From: SAR202 cluster bacterium
Lineage (GTDB): Bacteria > Chloroflexota > Dehalococcoidia > Lucifugimonadales > VGZR01
Assembly: GCA_016872515.1 (NCBI GenBank)
Contig: VGZR01000002.1
Span: forward strand, 65,136-129,135
Length of the DNA stretch: 64,000 bases
Direction: 5' to 3'
Both the position numbers and the translations under genes were made by a program. Of this stretch, positions 53,135 through 64,000 are shown piece by piece (the stretch's first letter is position 1; each line of letters begins with the position of its first letter). The notes below the pieces were generated by a model, which had not been told where the DNA came from, did not search any database, and worked only from the letters and a program-made list of their open reading frames with translations.

Positions 53135-54373
53135 ATGAAACTTGTATTGACGGCGGACAGATTGATTGACGGGACGGGCGCAGCGCCGGTGCGCGGGGGC
53201 GCGCTGGTCATCGAGAAGGGCCGCATCGCGCGGGTGACCACGAAGGACAAGCTGGAGCGGGACGCAGGCCCCGGCTCCGAGGTGATAGACGTGCCGGGCG
53301 GGACCATCATGCCTGGGTTCATCGAGGTCCACTCCCACATGCACTGCAGCGCCGAGGAAGACGCGTTCAAGCACGTTACCACCGAGAGCGATCAGGTACT
53401 GACGATGCGGGCGGTGAGCGCGATGCGGCTGGCCCTCGGCTCGGGCGTGACGACGATGCGCGACCTTGGTACGAAGAACCAAATCGCTTTTCCCATCAAG
53501 AAGGCCATCCAGGACGGCGTCATCCCCGGGCCACGGCTGTTGGTGGCGGGGACGCCCATCACGACGACGGGCGGCCACTGCCACATGTTCGGCACCGAGG
53601 CGGACACGGAGGAGCAGGTGGTATCGGCGGTGCGCCAGCAAGTGAAGCTGGGAGCGGACTACATCAAGATGATGTCCACGGGTGGCGGGTTCACGCCGCG
53701 CACCAACGTCCGCGCGGCCCAGTACCCCGCGGAGACGCTGCGGGCGGCGGTCAAGGACGCGGAGCGGCTGGGCGTGCGCGTTTCGGCCCACTGCCACGGC
53801 ACCGTCGGCGTCCGCAACTGCGTCGAGGCGGGCGTCCACAACCTCATCCACTCCACCTGGACGTCGGCGAACCCCGACGAGGTCTATGACTACGACCCTA
53901 AGGTGGCCGACCAGATGGCCGAGAAGGGCTTGTGGGTGGATCCGACGCTGGCCTTCGACTTCATCTGGCAGGACAAAGGGATACCCCCCAGGCCGACGGA
54001 CAGGCTGTCGCTGCGCTCCGACCCCCCGCGCCGGTACGAGATATTGCGCGACATGTGGGACCGGGGTGTGAAGTTCGTGACGGGGCTGGACACGGGCATG
54101 GCCCATGTGGAGTTCGACGACTTTGCCTACACGCCGCAGGTGATGGTAGAGCAGATGGGCATCAAGCCGATGGAGGCCATCGTGTGCTCGACCAAGACGA
54201 GCGCCGAGTGCCTAGGCGTCATCGGTGAGACGGGCACGCTGGAGAAGGGCAAGGCCGCCGACGCCATCGTGGTCAACGGCGACCCCATCAAGAACATCCG
54301 CGTGCTCCACGACGTGACCACCATCGTGGCGCGGGGCCAGCTGGTGAAGCGGGACCGCAAGCTGCTGGTCTAA
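53135..54373 (+). CDS. Metal-dependent amidohydrolase (imidazolonepropionase-like)
   Basis: 412 residues. The beta-sandwich N-terminus (TADRLIDGTGAAPV, GGTIMPGFIEVHSHMH) leads into the TIM barrel with metal ligands HSHMH, a Lys in YIKMM, His in SAHCHG and HNLIHST, and Asp in GLDTG; ends with GTLEKGKAADAIVVNGDP. This is the COG1228 group including prolidases, carboxypeptidases and organophosphate hydrolases; substrate unknown. Its TAA overlaps the convergent MFS gene's stop by 4 bases. Confidence 0.92.
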   Translation: MKLVLTADRLIDGTGAAPVRGGALVIEKGRIARVTTKDKLERDAGPGSEVIDVPGGTIMPGFIEVHSHMHCSAEEDAFKHVTTESDQVLTMRAVSAMRLALGSGVTTMRDLGTKNQIAFPIKKAIQDGVIPGPRLLVAGTPITTTGGHCHMFGTEADTEEQVVSAVRQQVKLGADYIKMMSTGGGFTPRTNVRAAQYPAETLRAAVKDAERLGVRVSAHCHGTVGVRNCVEAGVHNLIHSTWTSANPDEVYDYDPKVADQMAEKGLWVDPTLAFDFIWQDKGIPPRPTDRLSLRSDPPRRYEILRDMWDRGVKFVTGLDTGMAHVEFDDFAYTPQVMVEQMGIKPMEAIVCSTKTSAECLGVIGETGTLEKGKAADAIVVNGDPIKNIRVLHDVTTIVARGQLVKRDRKLLV

Positions 54374-55554
54374 CTACCGCTCCACTGGCGTCGTTCATGG
54401 AAGAGCAGGGTCGCTCCGACCGAGGCAGCCATGAGCGCGCCGAAGGCGTAGAGGCCGGTGCCGAGCGAGCCGGTAGCGTCCTGTCCCACCCCCAGGAGGA
54501 GCGGGCCGAGGAAGCCGCCGACCTCCGCCGCTGCGAACAGCAGGCCGGCGGCGGCACCCAACCGCATATGGCCGACGCCCTCGGTCTCCTTGAGTATCAG
54601 CGTCAGGACGGGTATCATCGGCATGCTGACGGCGTTAGCCAGCGCCAGCGTGGCCACGAGCGGCCCTCCTGACAGTGCCGGCATGGCCAGCACGGTAGCC
54701 GCGCCTATGGAGAGGAGGAGGGCCATCGCTAGCACCCGCCTCCCCGGCCTGGCGGCAGCCGGCACGAGGAAGGCCCCGATGCCGCCCACCGCCGTCGCCA
54801 CCGCCATCATGTAACCGGCGGTCTCCAGGGACATCCCCTTCTCGTGCAGGAAAGTCGGTGCCCAGTTGCCCAGGCCGTGCTGGACGAGGAATGCCACGAT
54901 CGACAGGGCCAGAGCGACCGCCACGTTGCGGATGCTGAACAAGGAGCGCAGCCCCGAGCGGCCAGGCCGTCCTTGTGGCTGCGGCACGACGGCGGCCTCC
55001 GGCTGGCGCTTCGGGGCGTCGCGCCCGAAGGCGAACCAGAGGGCTCCCGCCGCGAATACGAACGCGCCGTACACCACGGACGCTCCGCGCCAGCTGCCGG
55101 TGAGCGGAACGACGACGCTGTTCGCCGTGGTGAGGGCCACGATCATGCCGACGACGGGGGCGCTCGCGTAGATGCCCGTGGCGAAGTTCCGCTCGCGGCC
55201 TGTGAACCACAGGGAGACGACCTTGGGTGCTCCCACCGATATGATCGGCCCGCCGATGCCTTAGATGGCCATGGTGAACAGGAGTGAGTAGAAGTCAACG
55301 GCGAGACCCCTCAGGACCACCGAGAGTAAGACGAGCACGATGCCGATGCTCAAGAAGCGGCGGACGGAGTACCGGTCAAGCGCTGCCTCCAGCGGGTAGA
55401 AGGTAACGATGGAGACCAGCTGCCAGACGCCGAGGACGAAGCCCATCTACGTATAGCTGATATCTATGTCGGTGCGGACAGGCTCCGCCAGCGGCGAGAG
55501 GTAGGCGATGGCGATGCCGTTGGATACATACATGAGCCAGACCAGAGCCAGCAT
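54370..55554 (-). pseudogene. MFS transporter with two nonsense codons
   Basis: A single frame starting at ATG 55554 (MLALVWLMYVSNGIAIAYLS) runs to 54370 but has TAG at 55447-55449 (ISYT*MGFVLG, where relatives have Gln) and TAA at 55261-55263 (FTMAI*GIGGPIISVGAPKV). Everything else is a good 12-helix MFS of about 394 residues, with the motif LWFTGRERNFATGIYASAPVVG. Both interruptions are base substitutions, not indels. The N-terminus lies just after the UroD-like gene stop, consistent with a former operon. Confidence 0.85.
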
Positions 55555-55613
55555 CAGCCAGCGCCGGGGAGAGCGGCCGGGGGCCTCGGACGGCTGGAAG
55601 GGTCGTGCCTGCG

Positions 55614-56609
55614 CTATCGCTCCAAGGCCTTTCGTATGGCGGTCAGGTTGCGCGCGGGCGCTTCGGGCGGGAAGGTGCAGCCGGAGCCGAGCATCCAGCC
55701 CTTCGTCCCCATGGCGACGAGCATGCCGTTGACCTCGGAGGCGAGGGCGCCGGGCCTGGCCGCGACGAGGTCTTGCTTGTGGGGCAGACCGCCAGCTACG
55801 GCCTTGCGGCCCACGAGGGCCTTGCCCTCGGCCAGGCTGGGGTTGCCGAGGCCGCGGGCGTCCCAGTTGAAGATGGAGACGGGGTAGCCCTTCAGCGCGG
55901 GCAGCAGGTTGTGGTCCTTGCAGACGTGGAGCATGTGAGTGCCACCACGGGGCAGGCCTGCCAGGAGCTTGAGGTCATGGGGGCGGGCGTAGCGCTCGTA
56001 CTCCTCGCGGGACATCACCTCGGTGGTCGCCCAGACGGTGGTCGCGTAGAACAGGCCGTCGGCGCCGCGCTCCATCGCAGCCTTGGAGTAGGCGATGAAG
56101 GTCTCGGTCACCACGTCGAGGGCGTGGCGCACCTTCTCCGGGTGCTCGCGGACGTGCCGTAGGAAGACCTCCTCCGAGGCCGCGAGACGCGAGGCGATGG
56201 AGAACGGGGTGAACACCGTCATGAGGAAAGGCACCTGGCCCTTCAGCCCTTTGGCGATGAGCTCGAGTGCGCGGAGTTGTTCGCCGAGGACGCCCCGGTC
56301 GGGCGGCAGCGGCTCGATGCGAAGCCAGTCGGCGGGCCTCTTGACGGGCGTGGCGGTCACGGTGGGCGGCTTGTCGCCGTCGTAGCGGAGCCTCACACCC
56401 CAGTCCTCGACGTGGTAGGAGGCCCTGGGGTTGACTTTCATCCAGTCCCAGCCGTACTTGCGCTGGAAGCCCAGCATGGCCTCCGCCAGGCTCTGAGGAT
56501 CGCTCTCTTGGGTGTAGAAGTGGCGCCACATGCTGATGGGCGGCCTGTCCACTTCAAGGCCCTTGAGCGCGGCGCCGAAGCGTTCCCGGTGGGTCATGGC
56601 GTTCTTCAT
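55614..56609 (-). CDS. Uroporphyrinogen decarboxylase (UroD)-family protein
   Basis: 331 residues, UroD/MtaA-CmuA superfamily barrel: MTHRERFGAALKGLEVDRPPISMW, then GWDWMKVNPRASYHVEDWG, FYATTVWATTEVMSREEYERYA, and the C-terminal GGLPHKQDLVAARP and MLGSGCTFPPEAP. The last segment GSGCxxPP is typical of corrinoid-methyltransferase-like members rather than heme-pathway HemE, so demethylation of a substrate is possible. ATG 56609 follows AGGAGGACGAT and overlaps the acyl-CoA dehydrogenase stop (ATGA). Confidence 0.88.
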   Translation of the reverse strand: MKNAMTHRERFGAALKGLEVDRPPISMWRHFYTQESDPQSLAEAMLGFQRKYGWDWMKVNPRASYHVEDWGVRLRYDGDKPPTVTATPVKRPADWLRIEPLPPDRGVLGEQLRALELIAKGLKGQVPFLMTVFTPFSIASRLAASEEVFLRHVREHPEKVRHALDVVTETFIAYSKAAMERGADGLFYATTVWATTEVMSREEYERYARPHDLKLLAGLPRGGTHMLHVCKDHNLLPALKGYPVSIFNWDARGLGNPSLAEGKALVGRKAVAGGLPHKQDLVAARPGALASEVNGMLVAMGTKGWMLGSGCTFPPEAPARNLTAIRKALER

Positions 56610-57757
56610 ATCGTCCTCCTGAGACCGATGGCGGCGGCGACACGTTCGCGGTACGAGGCCGCGTCGCCGAACAGGGGCTCGGCGGCTTTGGCGCGGCGGG
56701 TGTAGAGTTGCAAGTCATGCTCTTTAGTAAAGCCGATGGCGCCGTGGACCTGGTGCGCGGCGGCGCAGACGCGCCCATAGGCGGCGGCGACCCAGGCCTT
56801 GGCCATCGCCGTCTCGGTCGCGGCGTCCTCGCCCGCGCCGATGGCCCACGCGGCCTGGTAGGCGAGGGCGCGCGAAGTCTCGACGTCCACGGCCATGTCG
56901 GCGCAGCGGTGCTGGATGGCCTGGAGACTGCCGATGGGCCTGCCGAACTGGGCGCGTTGACCCGCGTACTGCACGGTCATGTCCAGTACGCGCTGCATCC
57001 CGCCGACCATCCACGCGCACAGGCCGGCGGCGCCGCATCGCAGCACGCGCTTGGCGACCGGCCAGCCCGTGTCCACCTCACCGAGCAGCGCCTCGGCGGG
57101 GACGACGACGCCGTCTAAGGCGACCTCGGAGACGCGGTCGGCGCCGATGGTCCGCAGGGGCGTCTGCGTCAGGCCAGGCGTATCGCGTGGGACGAGGAAG
57201 AGGGAGATGCCGTGGCCTGGGTCTGTCGTGGACGGCTTGCCCGTCCGGGCGGCGACGACCAGGAGGTCGGCTGCGTGGGCGTCGGGGACGAAGAGCTTGG
57301 CGCCCTTCAGGACGAACCTGGTTCCCATGCGGGTGGCGGGCATCTGGACGCCCCCAGCTTCCCAGCGGCCTCCCGGCTCGGTGAATGCGAAGGTGGCCGC
57401 GAGCGTGCCGCCGGCGATGGCGGGGAGCCAGCGGCTGCGCTGGGCTTCGCTGCCCGCGTCCGCGATGGCCGTGGCGGCTAGGACGGCCGTGGGGAAGAAC
57501 GGCCCGGGCAGGAGGACACGGCCCATCTCCTCCAGCAGCAGCGCCAGCTCCAGGTAGCCGAGACCCGCGCCGCCGTAGCGATCCGGCAAGGCAAGGCCCA
57601 TCCAGCCCTGCTGTGCCATCTTGCGCCACAGCTCGGGACTGTAGCCCAGCGCGTCCTGCTCCATGACGCGGACGTGCTTGGGGGTGCACTCGGCGGCCAG
57701 AAACTCGGCCGCGCTCTTCTTGAGGAGCTGCTGTGTTTCGGTCAGCCCGAAGTCCAT
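56606..57757 (-). CDS. Acyl-CoA dehydrogenase
   Basis: 383 residues from ATG 57757 (CAAGGATGTCACC upstream). Domain pattern: MDFGLTETQQLLKKSAAEFL, DRYGGAGLGYLELALLLEEMG, TFAFTEPGGRWEAGGVQM, YAGQRAQFGRPIGSLQAIQH, and VHGAIGFTKEHDLQLYTRRA. The last segment lacks the usual catalytic E in EIYEGT; this is the group (e.g. IpdE1/FadE-like) in which the C-terminal half-site differs, often acting as heteromers or in steroid/aromatic side-chain degradation. It is translationally coupled to the UroD-like gene. Confidence 0.9.
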   Translation of the reverse strand: MDFGLTETQQLLKKSAAEFLAAECTPKHVRVMEQDALGYSPELWRKMAQQGWMGLALPDRYGGAGLGYLELALLLEEMGRVLLPGPFFPTAVLAATAIADAGSEAQRSRWLPAIAGGTLAATFAFTEPGGRWEAGGVQMPATRMGTRFVLKGAKLFVPDAHAADLLVVAARTGKPSTTDPGHGISLFLVPRDTPGLTQTPLRTIGADRVSEVALDGVVVPAEALLGEVDTGWPVAKRVLRCGAAGLCAWMVGGMQRVLDMTVQYAGQRAQFGRPIGSLQAIQHRCADMAVDVETSRALAYQAAWAIGAGEDAATETAMAKAWVAAAYGRVCAAAHQVHGAIGFTKEHDLQLYTRRAKAAEPLFGDAASYRERVAAAIGLRRTI

Positions 57758-57816
57758 GGTGACATCCTTGTTCTGATGAACACGATGATTTGCATCCAAA
57801 GGTGGCTAGACATGCT

Positions 57817-58013
57817 TCAGCGACGCGCCAGGATCACTAGCTGAAAGACGGCCATCCAGACCACAGGCCCCCACCACAGCTTCTGCTGGTCAAAGTCGCT
57901 CAATGGCCCGTGTTGTGTGAGCGTACTAATTGCGAATCCCATAAAACTGCCGTACCAAATTGGATGGGCGTCACATTGAGCCACCTGAGGAAGCCAATTA
58001 ACCACCTGAACAC
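57817..58013 (-). pseudogene. Possible small two-helix membrane protein gene with a frameshift
   Basis: AGGAGG followed by GTG at 58013 starts MFRWLIGFLRWLNVTPI, which then goes out of phase; the adjacent frame continues IWYGSFMGFAISTLTQHGPL SDF and LWWGPVVWMAVFQLVILARR to 57817. A single indel near 57960 would give about 65 residues with two membrane segments. No family recognised. Composition is less GC-rich than the neighbours. Confidence 0.4.
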
Positions 58014-58148
58014 GTTCAACCTCCTACTGTCCAAATCGGGCGACAGGGCATCAAAGAAGTGCTGGCCGCGTCCCCTCCTTGCTAGAATGACGCCGCCCCT
58101 ATGCTACATGGTTGGCCAAGCCCAAGACACGAGGACAGGTTGAAGCGA

Positions 58149-59036
58149 ATGGAAGCGCATACCTACAGCCGCGTGGCCGTCCTGCTGGACGGGACGCAGA
58201 CCTCCGAGGTCATCTTGCAGTTCGTGCCGTCGCTGGTCTGCTCGGCGGGTTTCCAGCATGTGGCACTGGCGCGTGTCCTGGAGGACACCGCCAGTCGTGC
58301 TGCGGTGGGGACATACCTACGGGAGCGGGCCGAGCGGCTGCGGCACGAGTGGCCCGCGGGCCTGTGCGCGATGCCGCAGGTGGAGGTGGAGGCGGTGCCG
58401 ATCCGGGGTAACGACGTACCCCGCACGGCCGGCGCGTACGTGGCCGAGAAACGGGTGGACGCCCTGATGCTCTCGACCCTCGGCTGGTCGGGGCCGGACT
58501 GGTGGAGCGCGGGCAGCGCGGACGAGCACATCATCAAGGAGTCGCGGGTGCCCGTGTTCGTGTTCCGCATCGTGGGCGGGCGGCGCCCGAGGCCGGGCAT
58601 CGTCCGCAGGGCGCTGGTGACGCTGGACGGTTCGGCGCTGGCCGAGGAGGCGGTACCCTTCGCCGAGCGGCTGGCGAAGACGGCCGGCGCGTCGCTGCAC
58701 CTGCTGCACGTCGCCGAGGACGGCGGCCGCCAGAGCCACCCCCACGGCGCGGCCCCCTTCGCGGGCGGCGCAGGCCAGCGCGCAGAGGTCTACCTGAAAG
58801 CGGTCGCGGCGCGGCTCCACGCCAAGGGCGCAACGGTGTCCACGTCCGTGCGCCGGGGCAAGCCCGGCCCGCAGATCGCCGAGGCGGTGCAGGCGGACGG
58901 CGCGGACCTGGTCATCATCTGCTCCCACGGCCACACGGGCCGCGGCGGCGGCGCCTTCGGCGGCGTCGCCGACCGCGTACTCCACTCCTGTCACGTGCCG
59001 GTGCTGGTCATCCCCGCCTCCCATCCCGAAGGGTAG
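58149..59036 (+). CDS. Universal stress protein with two Usp domains
   Basis: Tandem UspA folds. The first (RVAVLLDGTQTSEVILQFVP ... VPVFVFRIV) is diverged; the second (RALVTLDGSALAEEAVPFAE ... ICSHGHTGRGGGAFGGVADRV, VPVLVIP) keeps the ATP-binding G-x2-G-x9-G pattern. 295 residues from ATG 58149; the frame extends to 58101. TAGAAT at 58083-58088 may be its -10 box. ATP-dependent stress role inferred from the family only. Confidence 0.9.
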   Translation: MEAHTYSRVAVLLDGTQTSEVILQFVPSLVCSAGFQHVALARVLEDTASRAAVGTYLRERAERLRHEWPAGLCAMPQVEVEAVPIRGNDVPRTAGAYVAEKRVDALMLSTLGWSGPDWWSAGSADEHIIKESRVPVFVFRIVGGRRPRPGIVRRALVTLDGSALAEEAVPFAERLAKTAGASLHLLHVAEDGGRQSHPHGAAPFAGGAGQRAEVYLKAVAARLHAKGATVSTSVRRGKPGPQIAEAVQADGADLVIICSHGHTGRGGGAFGGVADRVLHSCHVPVLVIPASHPEG

Positions 59037-59107
59037 GGCGAATCGGGACAGGTGCGGAGGCATCCAAGTAAGTGCCCCCAAAAAACAAGCGGGGCAGGAG
59101 ATAGCAC

Positions 59108-59845
59108 ATGGTCATGCAACCGAAGATCGAGGTCAAGCGCGCTGGGGAGCGGTTCATCACCGAGACGGGCTGGCTCCAGGGGCGGCACAGCTTCAGCTTC
59201 AACAACCACTACGACCCGTTCAACACGCACCACGGGTTGCTGCTGGTGAACAACGACGACATCATCGAGCCGAGGACCGGCTTCGACACGCACCCGCACC
59301 GCGACATGGAGATTGTGACGTGGGTGCTGGAGGGCGAGCTGGAGCACAAGGACACGCTGGGGAACCGGGACATCATCTACCCAGGCCTGGCCCAGCGGAT
59401 GAGCGCGGGCAGGGGCATCTGGCACTCGGAGAAGAACCCGTCGGCGGAGCAGCGGACGCGGCTGGTGCAGATGTGGGTGCTGCCCGACACCGAGTCCATA
59501 GACCCGGGCTACGAGCAGCTAGACATCGCGTCGGCGCTCGCCAAAGGCGGGCTGGTGCCAATCGCGTCGGGGCGTAACGAGCATGCCGCCATCCGGATAC
59601 GGCAGCAAGGCGCGGTGCTCTGGGGCGGGAAGCTCAGGCCGGGCGAGGCCGTCGCGGTGCCGGACTCGGCCTACGCCCACCTATACGTGGCGGGAGGCGA
59701 GGCCGCGCTCGAGGGCGCGGGGCTGCTCGGCGAGGGCGACGCTGCGCGGCTGACGGCGGCCGGGTCGCCGATGCTGACGGCAGGGCCGCAGGGGGCTGAG
59801 GTGCTCATCTGGGAGACGGCGCGGCTGCCCCGCACGCGGGGGTAG
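59108..59845 (+). CDS. Pirin-family bicupin (YhhW-like)
   Basis: 245-residue bicupin with the pirin iron site: HPHRDMEIVTWVLEGELEHKD (two His), MSAGRGIWHSEKN (His and Glu) and WVLPDTESIDPGYEQ. YhhW-type members have quercetinase activity in vitro; physiological role unknown. AGGAGATAGCAC upstream of ATG. It follows the Usp gene by 70 bases on the same strand. Confidence 0.93.
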   Translation: MVMQPKIEVKRAGERFITETGWLQGRHSFSFNNHYDPFNTHHGLLLVNNDDIIEPRTGFDTHPHRDMEIVTWVLEGELEHKDTLGNRDIIYPGLAQRMSAGRGIWHSEKNPSAEQRTRLVQMWVLPDTESIDPGYEQLDIASALAKGGLVPIASGRNEHAAIRIRQQGAVLWGGKLRPGEAVAVPDSAYAHLYVAGGEAALEGAGLLGEGDAARLTAAGSPMLTAGPQGAEVLIWETARLPRTRG

Positions 59846-59940
59846 TCTCGGTCTTACAACGCCGTTCCTGTTCATCCATGAGACACATGATAGGAGAACG
59901 GCACGTCTTCGCAGGATAGATGGTCCGTTATCCACCATAG

Positions 59941-59962
59941 GGGCGGCCACCTTGGGCCGCCC
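59941..59962. terminator. Hairpin between convergent pirin and small membrane genes
   Basis: GGGCGGCC/GGCCGCCC stem with a 6-base loop, between a plus-strand and a minus-strand gene end. No T-run; could be a bidirectional terminator or another short dispersed palindrome. Confidence 0.45.
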
Positions 59963-59969
59963 ACGCGCC

Positions 59970-60173
59970 CTAGCCGCTCTTCCTCGCTTTGCCGCCCAGT
60001 GCGCCGAGGAACAGGGATGCGGCGCCTAGCAAGAACCCGAAGTCGCACCCGTTCCCGCGCCTCACCGCCTCATAGACAGGGTACCCCTCCCACGCGCTGA
60101 ACACGTGGACGAGCAGCGCGATCCAGGCGATGAGGCCGTGCCATATCTCCCAGAGTAGGTCTTGCCACCACAT
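59970..60173 (-). CDS. Small two-helix membrane protein
   Basis: 67 residues: helix 1 WHGLIAWIALLVHVFSAWEGY, a short polar loop with a Cys, helix 2 FGFLLGAASLFLGALGG, and a basic C-terminus KARKSG that would face the cytoplasm. An AAGGAGG ribosome site 7 bases before the ATG supports expression. No family recognised. Confidence 0.65.
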   Translation of the reverse strand: MWWQDLLWEIWHGLIAWIALLVHVFSAWEGYPVYEAVRRGNGCDFGFLLGAASLFLGALGGKARKSG

Positions 60174-60343
60174 GGCGCTGTCCTCCTTCCGCCAGTCGCT
60201 GCCTTCCGCTTCCCGATGACGCCCTTGGCCAAGTCTACGCCTCGGGCAAGCCGACCCTGGGCATCATCCGCCACAGGTGGTGGCAGGACCGTGAAGACGG
60301 GTTGAGCTGTCGTGAAAGCCTCGTGTCAGACGGCGGAGGAGCG

Positions 60344-60740
60344 CTACTTACGCTTAGGTTTCATCCCCTTCATGGGATCGCTGCGGTTCAGGCGGGCCGC
60401 CGCCTTCACCAGCTCCCGCAGGCCCTCCGCTCGAGGTCGTCCGTTATCCGCAGCTTCACGTGGCGCAGATTCTTGCCCGTGCCCTCCAGCAGCCCCTTGG
60501 GGTCGTCCAGGGATGTCCCTCGCAAGAAGCCGAAGTGACTTGCTTGGCGGCGACCGAGAAGTAGCACATGGGGCCGTTGGACTCGAAGGTCGGCATGTCC
60601 CACGGGCTCAGGGACTCCGTCACGCCGGGGACCGCCTCCCTGACCAGGGCGCGCAGCCCCCGGACGACCTCCTGAAGCTGTGGGGCCTTCCCCCGAAGCT
60701 GCGCCTCGATCTGCTCGGCGACACGCGGGTCTGCGGTCAT
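60344..60740 (-). pseudogene. DUF1801 (YdhG-like) gene with two frameshifts
   Basis: Starts MTADPRVAEQIEAQLRGKAP, VTESLSPWDMPTFESNGPMC YFSVAAK, then shifts frame near 60545 into SHFGFLRGTSLDDPKGLLEG TGKNLRHVKLR, and again near 60435 into RAEGLRELVKAAARLNRSDP MKG to TAG at 60344. The three parts in order make a complete DUF1801 protein of about 131 residues. The substrate/function of the family is not firmly known. Confidence 0.78.
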
Positions 60741-60761
60741 GGGCATCTCCATCTCGCCTAG

Positions 60762-60789
60762 GTAGGGGCGCACAGCCGTGCGCCCCTAC
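60762..60789. repeat. Palindromic repeat, second copy
   Basis: GTAGGGGCGCAC and GTGCGCCCCTAC separated by AGCC. Same unit as the centre of the 56-bp palindrome at 31198-31253 (loop GGCC there). It sits between uvrA and the DUF1801 gene. Confidence 0.9.
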
Positions 60790-60798
60790 AACGCTGAC

Positions 60799-63906
<3,108 letters not shown>

Positions 63907-64000
63907 GGTTGGGTGTGGTCCCGCGATGAGGATCTTCTAGGCCCTTTGTTCTAAAACCAGCAGGCACAATTGTAGCATTGGCCGAAGCCGCGGATACAGA

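Noticed and set aside
63907-64000. LexA box upstream of uvrA
   Set aside because: GAAC occurs (TTTTAGAACAAAGG) but without the GTTC half-site at the right distance.

Overview
The window is a GC-rich, gene-dense bacterial chromosome segment. No rRNA or tRNA gene was recognised in it. Several families point to Chloroflexota, most likely a Dehalococcoidia/SAR202-type lineage: a 1549-residue GT39-type/DUF2298 (Chlor_Arch_YYY) membrane protein, a luciferase-like F420-type oxidoreductase, amidohydrolase, UroD-like and acyl-CoA dehydrogenase catabolic genes, a split B12-dependent methylmalonyl-CoA mutase, and a GAAC-N4-GTTC SOS box. This placement is inference from gene content; no marker gene tree was run.

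Layout. 1-1823 (minus): pyrR-pyrB behind a PyrR attenuator. 1951-7658 (plus): Nudix, GNAT, SDR, folC, fabF and a formyltransferase. 7663-9927 (minus): broken VOC gene, FAH-family enzyme, PAC2 protein. 10085-14331 (plus): lipid block with two MaoC-like hydratases, plsX, fabG and a FabL-type enoyl reductase. 14335-15756 (minus): ygfZ and an IscA/ErpA-type protein. 15891-18988: LLM oxidoreductase, fabI and fragments. 19045-20349 (minus): ruvB with promoter and LexA-like box. 20434-27394 (plus): a GAF/winged-helix gene with a nonsense codon, methylmalonyl-CoA mutase large subunit, a DUF5655 frameshift, hicB-hicA with hicA frameshifted, acyl-CoA dehydrogenase, methylmalonyl-CoA epimerase, a damaged 2-hydroxyacid dehydrogenase, a small VHL-beta-like ORF and an aldo/keto reductase. 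27486-30570 (minus): MFS exporter, two tandem HAD phosphatases and an Lrp-type sensor domain. 31198-31817: palindromes and a repeat-rich spacer. 31818-36467: the giant glycosyltransferase-like protein. 36527-41290 (minus): five consecutive fold-type-IV (BCAT-like) aminotransferase genes, one dead, behind one promoter. 41404-45280 (minus): UDG, broken DinB, and the yceD-rpmF-fabD-nusB-acpP operon. 45522-53030: lipoprotein, degraded DHA2 transporter, ArsR regulator, and a minus-strand operon of E1-alpha, two E1-beta copies, E2 and the mutase B12 subunit. 53135-60740: amidohydrolase, dead MFS gene, UroD-like, acyl-CoA dehydrogenase, Usp, pirin and small genes. 60799-63906 (minus): uvrA.

Functionally, the lipid genes make a nearly complete fatty-acid synthesis set split over three sites (fabF; plsX/fabG/fabL and fabI; fabD/acpP), with two different enoyl reductases. 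Mutase large subunit, B12 subunit and epimerase imply propionyl/methylmalonyl-CoA metabolism beside acyl-CoA dehydrogenases and a 2-oxoacid dehydrogenase. ruvB, uvrA and UDG supply DNA repair.

Two features stand out beyond ordinary housekeeping: the five-gene aminotransferase array, and the unusual density of broken genes (about a dozen frameshifts, nonsense codons or internal deletions in 64 kb) together with several families of short dispersed palindromes, one of which sits in frame inside a protein and another inside a broken gene. The broken genes are either real decay or consensus errors; read-level data would decide.
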